Of a stretch of 45,693 nucleotides of DNA, positions 39,965 to 45,693 are shown in pieces (within the stretch, counting starts at the first letter, position 1; each line of letters opens with the position of its first letter). This stretch comes from Gammaproteobacteria bacterium. GTDB lineage: Bacteria > Pseudomonadota > Gammaproteobacteria > UBA1113. The stretch is from the NCBI GenBank assembly GCA_021156165.1, contig JAJNBM010000014.1:1-45693 (forward strand), written 5' to 3'. The notes beneath the pieces were generated by a model that was not told the origin of the DNA, ran no database searches, and saw only the letters and a list, made by a program, of their open reading frames with translations. The translations under genes and the position numbers were made by a program.

Positions 39965-41164
39965 TTATTCTATAGACGCAATCGCCACATCCGCGCTCAC
40001 ATCGGCAGCATAATCAACCCCAGGCCAATTAAAACCGAATAACTTATAAAAGTCGTCTTTATACCCTTCTAGATCGGCGTATTGCGCTAATCGATCTGCA
40101 TCGACTTTTTTCCAACGCGCATCAATTTCTTGCTGTACTTCCGGGGCCATTTCCCAATCGTCTATGCGTATACGGCCGCCCTCGTCGACAGGCACCGTTT
40201 TGCCGCAATAGAGGCGATCCTTAAAAAGACGCGTGATTTGCTCTATGCAACCTTCATGCGACCCTTTTTCTTTCATGATGTGATACAACAACGAAATATA
40301 CAAAGGCACGACTGGAATAGCGGCACTGGCTTGAGTCACTAAACCCTTATTCACTGATATATACGCCGCACCATTGCCCTCTTGTTGCAACATTTTAGTT
40401 AAACGCGCCGCGGTTTGTTCTAAGTCGGCTTTAGCGCGACCTATAGTACCTTGATGATAAATAGGAAACGTCAATTCCGGACCTATGTAAGAATACGCAA
40501 CTGTCTTTACGTCTTTCGCTAATAGATCAGCTTCTTTTAATGCTTCCATCCACCATTGCCAATCTTCACCCCCCATCACTGCTACCGTGTGGCGAATTTC
40601 TTCTTCATTTGCGGGCTCTATGGTTACGGTACTCAACTCACCACTCATAATATTAATGGTTTTGCCGGAAAAAGGTTGTCCTATCGGTTTTAACACGGAA
40701 TTTAAAGTTTCACCTGTTCTAGGATTAGTACGTCTAGGAGAAGCTAAACTGTATACCACGAGATCTACCCCACCCTGCCAATCTTTGCGTATGAGTTCGA
40801 TAGTTTGCTGCTTGATTTCATCGGAATACGCATCGCCATTGATGCTTTTCGCATATAGACCTTGTTGATGAGCTAAAGTTTCAAAGGCAGCGGTATTATA
40901 CCAGCCTGCCGTAGCGGTACGATTGTCACTGGCTGGACGCTCAAAAGAAACCCCTATGGTCGCAGCATTACTACCAAAAGCCGCTACAATACGGCTGGAC
41001 AAACCATAGCCCGTGGAAGCACCTATGACCAATACTTTTTTAGGCCCGTTTAAAGATCCTAAATGTTTCTTGACATAATCTATTTCTGCTTGTGCATGCG
41101 CTTTACATCCTACTGGATGCGCAGTAGTGCAGATAAAACCACGTACTTTAGGGACTATAACCAT
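39965..41164 (-). CDS. fabV: Enoyl-ACP/trans-2-enoyl-CoA reductase FabV
   Basis: A 399-residue NADH-dependent reductase for the last step of each fatty-acid elongation cycle. The nucleotide-binding block is VLVIGASTGYGLSSRI, the family N-terminus is MVIVPKVRGFICTTAHPVGC, and the catalytic Tyr-x8-Lys is in the YSYIGPELTFPIYHQG/TIGRAK region at about 225-245. Length is normal. FabV enzymes are generally insensitive to triclosan. The gene is monocistronic, with about 230 bases after the small orphan gene and its own upstream gap shared with the divergent oxidoreductase. FabI is not in the window. Confidence 0.96.
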   Translation of the reverse strand: MVIVPKVRGFICTTAHPVGCKAHAQAEIDYVKKHLGSLNGPKKVLVIGASTGYGLSSRIVAAFGSNAATIGVSFERPASDNRTATAGWYNTAAFETLAHQQGLYAKSINGDAYSDEIKQQTIELIRKDWQGGVDLVVYSLASPRRTNPRTGETLNSVLKPIGQPFSGKTINIMSGELSTVTIEPANEEEIRHTVAVMGGEDWQWWMEALKEADLLAKDVKTVAYSYIGPELTFPIYHQGTIGRAKADLEQTAARLTKMLQQEGNGAAYISVNKGLVTQASAAIPVVPLYISLLYHIMKEKGSHEGCIEQITRLFKDRLYCGKTVPVDEGGRIRIDDWEMAPEVQQEIDARWKKVDADRLAQYADLEGYKDDFYKLFGFNWPGVDYAADVSADVAIASIE

Positions 41165-41286
41165 TATTATTCTCCAATAGGCAATTTTAGGACGCAGTGT
41201 AACGATTGGCTAGGGATAGGTCAAGTTCGAAAGAGGGAAAGAAAAAGCTTATAATAATCGCCATAATAAAAACCAAGGAAAAGAAA

Positions 41287-42279
41287 ATGACTGCATTTAA
41301 AGCTGCTTACTATGAAACTGTAGGGAAGGCGGAAGATGTGCTGAAACTGGAAATGTTTGAATTAGCTCCACCCAAAGAAAATGAAGTGCAAATTGAAATC
41401 GTCACTTCGGCGATTAATCCCTCCGATGTAAAAATACGTCAGGGTAACAGAGGCCCATTAACTGTCCCTTCTTTGATCCCTCATAGCGATGGCGCCGGTA
41501 TAGTTACCGCCTGTGGTTCGGCTGTTACCCAGTTTAAACCGGGTGATCGCGTATGGATGTACAATGCTGCCCGGGAGCGAAATCATGGTACGGCTTCTAC
41601 TTTAATCAATCTGCCTGTAGAGTTGGTTGTACCTTTAGCCGATAACACTACTTTTGAAACAGGCGCTTGCTTGGGTATTCCCGCACTCACCGCCGCTGCT
41701 TGCCTATTGTCTTTGAACTCTGAGTGCAATGATACCATCCTTATCACTGGTGGCGCCGGTGCCGTAGGTATGTGCGCCATTCAACTTGCTAAAGTATTGG
41801 GATTCAAGACTATCGCAACGGTGCGATCAGAAGAAAAAGCACATATTGCCAAACAAATGGGGGCAGATTATGTCATCAACACCTCTATAGAAAAACCATT
41901 GGATAAAATCAAGCAATACACGCACGATCATTTACTTAATGGTCTTGTTGATGTAGATTTTGGTGGCAATTTGGATTGGAGTATAGATGCGCTTAAAGAT
42001 AATAGCGCTATTGCAACCTATGCTTCGATGGGAAAAACGGAGCCCGCACTGCCCTTTTATGCGATGATGTTTAAGCAATTAAGCTTACATTTTATTTTTG
42101 CTTATATCCTATCTAAACCCATGCGCACCCGCGCCATTGAATTGGTGCAAAATGCCTTGCGAGAAAATAAGTTGACCCCTCGGATCGCAAAAATCTATCC
42201 ATTAGAAGACATCGTGCAAGCCCATTTGGCTGTAGAAGCTGGCAATAAGATAGGTCAAGTGTTGATTCGGAATGATTAA
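41287..42279 (+). CDS. Zinc-free alcohol dehydrogenase / quinone oxidoreductase-like protein
   Basis: A 330-residue medium-chain dehydrogenase/reductase. It has the GroES-like N-terminal domain (NEVQIEIVTSAINPSDVKIRQG, PHSDGAGIV, GDRVWMYN) and a Rossmann domain with ILITGGAGAVGMCAIQLAKVLG, and lacks the cysteine ligands of zinc enzymes, fitting the quinone oxidoreductase (QOR, NADPH) group. The precise substrate is unknown. The ATG at 41287 has AAGGAAA upstream; an in-frame TTG at 41206 is rejected. TATAAT at 41250-41255 with a poor TTCGAA -35 at 18 bases may be its promoter. It is complete and stands alone, divergent from fabV. Confidence 0.9.
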   Translation: MTAFKAAYYETVGKAEDVLKLEMFELAPPKENEVQIEIVTSAINPSDVKIRQGNRGPLTVPSLIPHSDGAGIVTACGSAVTQFKPGDRVWMYNAARERNHGTASTLINLPVELVVPLADNTTFETGACLGIPALTAAACLLSLNSECNDTILITGGAGAVGMCAIQLAKVLGFKTIATVRSEEKAHIAKQMGADYVINTSIEKPLDKIKQYTHDHLLNGLVDVDFGGNLDWSIDALKDNSAIATYASMGKTEPALPFYAMMFKQLSLHFIFAYILSKPMRTRAIELVQNALRENKLTPRIAKIYPLEDIVQAHLAVEAGNKIGQVLIRND

Positions 42280-42342
42280 GGATTAACACAGAACGGAGGT
42301 ATGGTTTCTGCCGTAAAAAGGCTTATTTTTATACAAAATGTG

Positions 42343-42360
42343 GGGATGGCTTCCCATCCC
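42343..42360. repeat. GC-rich hairpin between the oxidoreductase gene and mfd
   Basis: GGGATGG (42343-42349), a four-base loop and CCATCCC (42354-42360) form a seven-base stem. There is no following T-run, so it may be only part of a terminator for the upstream gene or a structured leader. Confidence 0.4.
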
Positions 42361-42411
42361 GATTATCGTTAAAATACTCGGCTAGAAAATAGTATAGTGA
42401 ACGTTAAAACA

Positions 42412-45400
42412 ATGACTTACACGCCGTGGCAGCCGCCCCTACAAGCCAATACACTGCAAACTTGGTCTGGCTTGCCCTTAAGCGCCCAATCTTTGGCCAT
42501 TAGCCGCTTTGCACAGCAACATCAGGGTTGGACTATCGTCATTGCTGGCTCGACCTTGCAAGCACAACAACTGCTGGAAGAAATCACTTATTTTATAGAC
42601 AACAGAAACCTACCCGTATGGTTATTTCCCGATTGGGAAACTTTGGCGTATGACGCTTTTTCGCCGCACGAAGACATTATTTCTAACCGCTTGAAGATCT
42701 TGTCGCAGTCGCAACGCTTGGAACAAGGTATTTTGATCGTTTCCATCGCCACATTATTGCAACGCTTAGCACCCAAAGATTATATCAGTGCGCGCGCTTT
42801 CTATTTAAAGTTAGGACAAAATTTAGATCTCACTTCTTTTACGCGACAATTACAACAAGCGGGTTACCACGCCGTATCGCAAGTGTATACGCATGGTGAG
42901 TATGCCTGCCGCGGTTCTATTATCGATTTATTCCCCATGGGCAGTACCGCCCCCTTTCGCATTGATTTATTAGATACCGAAATTGACAGCATCCGCATTT
43001 TTGATTGCGACAGTCAATTGTCCCTAGAAAAAATATCTGCTATTGATATTTTGCCGGCACGCGAGTTTGCCTTAGACGACGAGAGCTTACAGCTCTTCAG
43101 ACGTCAATGGCGCGAAACCTTCAGCGGCGACCCAATGCGATCGCCCTTTTATCAAAGCATACAAAATGGCATTATCCCTGGTGGTGCGGAATATTATTTA
43201 CCTTTATTTCATTCTCATACACACACGTTCTTCGATTATCTACATCAAAACAGTTATTTCTTTCTGCCCGCAAACTATCACGAGCTCAGTGAGGCTTGCG
43301 CCAAAGAATGGCAAGATCGCTATGAACGCCGTCAGCTAGACAATACTAGGCCTTTATTGCCACCAGAGCGTTTATTCATAAGTTCCGCTGAATTTAGCAC
43401 ATTATTCCAAGAGATTGAAAATAAAAGTTGTTTGGTAAGCGATGCTGTATTGGAAAATAGTACTTTTTTTGCAGTATCAGCGCCACCCGTACTGACTATT
43501 CATCCGCAAAAAACAGCGCCCTTGCAAGATATTATAGACTATCAAGAGCAAAGTTCTACACGCTTATTAATCTGCGCCCACAGCATGGGGCGCAGGCAAT
43601 TTAACCAAGATTTTTTTGCAAAACTTGGCCTGGAATTACCCGCAGTTCCTACCCTCGATGAATTTTTACAAAGCACACTTCCCTTGGCGATTATTGCTGC
43701 GCCCTTATACGATGACTTTAGTTGCCCGCCATTACATATTACTTTGATCAACGAAGCACGATTATGGGGACAGAAAGTCAGCGCCAGCGAAAGAAGAAGT
43801 ACGCGGCGAGAAAAACGCTATAGTGATGATTTTGCCAATCTCGCGGATCTGTCTTTAGGTTCTGCGGTAGTCCATTTAGATTATGGCATAGGTCGTTACG
43901 AAGGTTTAGTAGTACTAGAAGCAGGCGGACAAAAAGGCGAATATTTATTGTTATCCTATGAAAATAACGACAAATTATATGTGCCCGTGTCTTCATTGCA
44001 TTTAATTTCTCGCTACAGCGGCGTTCATTCCGAAGAAGTATCCTTAAGCCATTTAGGGAGCACGCAATGGCAAAAGGCAAAAGAAAAGGCCTTAGCCAAG
44101 GCGCGCGATACTGCTGCTGAATTACTGGCTTTATACGCCAAACGCAGCGCCTTAACGGGTCATCACTTTAATATAGACCAATTGGAGTATCAACAATTTT
44201 GTCAAGGCTTTGCCTTTGAAGAAACCGCCGATCAACAACAAGCCATAGATGCGGTGATTGCCGATATGGCCGCTGATACACCCATGGATCGCCTAGTGTG
44301 CGGCGACGTAGGGTTTGGCAAAACCGAAGTGGCCATGCGCGCTGCGTTCATTGCCGTCATGAATAAAAAACAAGTCGCGATCTTAGTGCCTACCACCCTA
44401 TTGGCCGAACAACATTATGCCTCTTTTCTAGATCGCTTTGCCGATTGGCCCGTCAGCATTGCAGCCCTATCTCGTTTTCAATCCACTAAAGCGCAACATG
44501 CTATTTTGGCACAATTGGCTGCAGGCACCGTAGATATCGTCATCGGCACACATAAGCTCATTCAACCACAAGTTACATTTAAAAACTTAGGATTGGTCAT
44601 TATTGATGAAGAACATCGTTTTGGCGTACATCAAAAAGAGAAGTTAAAGAATTTAAGAGCCGAAATCGATATTTTAACCCTAACCGCAACGCCTATTCCG
44701 CGTACGTTAAATATGGCCATTTCTGATCTGCGCCAATTATCCATTATAGGCACACCACCCCCACGACGTTTGGCCATTAAAACTTTTTTACACGAGTACG
44801 ACAGTGGGTTGGTACGCGAAGCGATTTTGCGCGAAATTCATCGCGGTGGCCAGGTGTATTTCCTACATAACGATGTCTCACAGATAGAACGTATTACAGT
44901 AGAGCTGCAAGCCTTAGTGCCCGAAGCCAGTTTCCATGTTGCTCATGGGCAAATGCATGAGCGCGAATTAGAACGCATTATGGGAGACTTTTATCACCAA
45001 CGTTTTAATGTATTAGTCTGTACCACTATTATTGAAACGGGTATTGATATACCGACTGCGAATACCATTTTAATCAATCGGGCCGATCGCTTTGGTTTAG
45101 CGCAATTACACCAGCTGCGTGGCCGTGTTGGTCGATCGCATCATCAGGCCTATGCTTATCTATTCGTACCGGAAGTTGCTCTACTCAATAAGGATGCGCA
45201 AAGACGTTTAGAAGCCATCACCGCCTACGACGCCTTAGGTGTAGGCTTTATTCTTGCCACACACGATTTGGAAATTCGCGGCGCAGGCGAACTCTTAGGC
45301 GAAGATCAAAGTGGACAAATTCAAAGTGTAGGTTTAACGTTGTATAGTGAATTATTGGAAAGAGCCGTTAAAAGCTTAAAAAATGATGAGCCTATAGACT

Positions 45401-45693
45401 TTTGGCCGGATACCACGGAAATTAAAATAAACTTGCCTACTTTAATCCCCGATGAGTATCTACCCGATATCCATGAGCGCTTGGTTTTATATAAACGCAT
45501 TTCTGCCGCCAAAAATGATACGGACTTAGACACCTTACAAATTGAAATGATAGACCGCTTTGGCTTATTGCCCGAACCTACCCGTCATTTATTTGCTGCC
45601 ACTGCCTTAAAATTAAAAGCCAAAGCCTTAGGGATCACGCGTATTGATGCCAACGAACAAGGCGGTAAAATAGAGTTCGCTGCTAAACCGCAT
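42412..45693 (+). CDS. mfd: Transcription-repair coupling factor Mfd, 3' end beyond window
   Basis: 1094 codons are open to the window end; E. coli Mfd has 1148, so about 55 are missing. Mfd pushes stalled RNA polymerase forward and recruits UvrA. Visible are the UvrB-like N-terminal part (FPDWETLAYDAFSPHEDIIS, GEYACRGSIIDLFPMG), the RNA-polymerase-interacting domain (VHLDYGIGRYEGL at about 486), Walker A GDVGFGKTEVAMRAAF at about 630, Walker B DEEHRFGVHQKEKL at about 730, LTATPIPRTLNMA, and the TRG/helicase end (RADRFGLAQLHQLRGRVGRS). Motif positions match E. coli closely. It begins MTYTPWQPPL at ATG 42412. A weak promoter (TATAGT at 42393) may serve it. Confidence 0.96.
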   Translation, partial: MTYTPWQPPLQANTLQTWSGLPLSAQSLAISRFAQQHQGWTIVIAGSTLQAQQLLEEITYFIDNRNLPVWLFPDWETLAYDAFSPHEDIISNRLKILSQSQRLEQGILIVSIATLLQRLAPKDYISARAFYLKLGQNLDLTSFTRQLQQAGYHAVSQVYTHGEYACRGSIIDLFPMGSTAPFRIDLLDTEIDSIRIFDCDSQLSLEKISAIDILPAREFALDDESLQLFRRQWRETFSGDPMRSPFYQSIQNGIIPGGAEYYLPLFHSHTHTFFDYLHQNSYFFLPANYHELSEACAKEWQDRYERRQLDNTRPLLPPERLFISSAEFSTLFQEIENKSCLVSDAVLENSTFFAVSAPPVLTIHPQKTAPLQDIIDYQEQSSTRLLICAHSMGRRQFNQDFFAKLGLELPAVPTLDEFLQSTLPLAIIAAPLYDDFSCPPLHITLINEARLWGQKVSASERRSTRREKRYSDDFANLADLSLGSAVVHLDYGIGRYEGLVVLEAGGQKGEYLLLSYENNDKLYVPVSSLHLISRYSGVHSEEVSLSHLGSTQWQKAKEKALAKARDTAAELLALYAKRSALTGHHFNIDQLEYQQFCQGFAFEETADQQQAIDAVIADMAADTPMDRLVCGDVGFGKTEVAMRAAFIAVMNKKQVAILVPTTLLAEQHYASFLDRFADWPVSIAALSRFQSTKAQHAILAQLAAGTVDIVIGTHKLIQPQVTFKNLGLVIIDEEHRFGVHQKEKLKNLRAEIDILTLTATPIPRTLNMAISDLRQLSIIGTPPPRRLAIKTFLHEYDSGLVREAILREIHRGGQVYFLHNDVSQIERITVELQALVPEASFHVAHGQMHERELERIMGDFYHQRFNVLVCTTIIETGIDIPTANTILINRADRFGLAQLHQLRGRVGRSHHQAYAYLFVPEVALLNKDAQRRLEAITAYDALGVGFILATHDLEIRGAGELLGEDQSGQIQSVGLTLYSELLERAVKSLKNDEPIDFWPDTTEIKINLPTLIPDEYLPDIHERLVLYKRISAAKNDTDLDTLQIEMIDRFGLLPEPTRHLFAATALKLKAKALGITRIDANEQGGKIEFAAKPH

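Noticed and set aside
41220..41260. AGTTCGAAA resembling a tRNA T-loop
   Set aside because: No matching acceptor, D or anticodon arms nearby; no tRNA was found in the window.
41206..41286. TTG start for the oxidoreductase 27 codons upstream
   Set aside because: That frame covers the likely promoter TATAAT and encodes a Lys-rich leader not seen in the family; the ATG at 41287 has its own ribosome site.

Overview
The window looks like chromosomal DNA of a gammaproteobacterium. Proteins such as PyrG, KdsA, MreBCD, TldD, DnaK/DnaJ/GrpE, FabV, FtsB, Enolase and Mfd read as gammaproteobacterial. GatCAB, a Pseudomonas-like LPS-kinase cluster, dispersed palindromic repeats (one inside a coding sequence), decaying core-LPS genes and a pair of Ser/Lys-rich orphan proteins with nuclear-localisation-like motifs would fit a host-associated lineage such as Legionellales/Coxiellaceae. 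That placement is inference; no rRNA or tRNA gene was found to test it.

Layout. 1-3.05 kb (minus strand): rocD (cut by the window edge), kdsA, pyrG. 3.3-5.2 kb: an orphan protein and an MFS transporter. 5.3-13.5 kb (minus strand): one tightly coupled LPS inner-core operon in the order waaF - waaC (broken) - waaG'::waaP fusion - wapP - wapQ-like kinase - double-kinase protein - carbamoyltransferase. This is the gene order I recall for the Pseudomonas aeruginosa core locus. 13.7-17.5 kb: an AAA/DUF4143 ATPase and two AT-rich orphan genes. 17.8-21.9 kb (minus strand): mreB-mreC-mreD-tldD. 22.0-25.4 kb (plus strand): gatC-gatA-gatB, fired from a promoter back to back with that of mreB. 25.6-29.7 kb (minus strand): arginase-eno-ftsB-surE-nlpD. 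29.8-33.2 kb (plus strand): lemA-htpX, a MazG-like gene bracketed by a 35-bp direct repeat of the htpX 3' end, then rlpA. 33.3-37.4 kb (minus strand): grpE-dnaK-dnaJ behind a near-consensus heat-shock promoter. 37.4-45.7 kb: family-4 uracil-DNA glycosylase (minus), rmuC (plus), a small orphan gene with strong hairpins, fabV (minus), a quinone-oxidoreductase-like gene (plus), and mfd (plus, cut by the window end).

How the genes work together. kdsA makes the Kdo precursor, while waaF/waaC/waaG/waaP and the other kinases would build and phosphorylate the heptose region of the LPS core. Here waaC carries an internal deletion with a stop at the junction, and waaG survives only as an N-terminal half fused to waaP, so the core may be truncated or rebuilt differently. 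Arginase and ornithine aminotransferase form an arginine-to-glutamate-semialdehyde route; they sit at the two ends of what is normally one pyrG-kdsA-eno-ftsB block, which suggests a rearrangement between them.

The most interesting signals are the waaC lesion and WaaG-WaaP fusion, a 99-bp palindromic element read in frame inside gatB, the integration-like duplication of the htpX end around the MazG gene, the NLS-bearing orphan pair, and a palindromic repeat of which one arm supplies the C-terminal tail of the MFS transporter.
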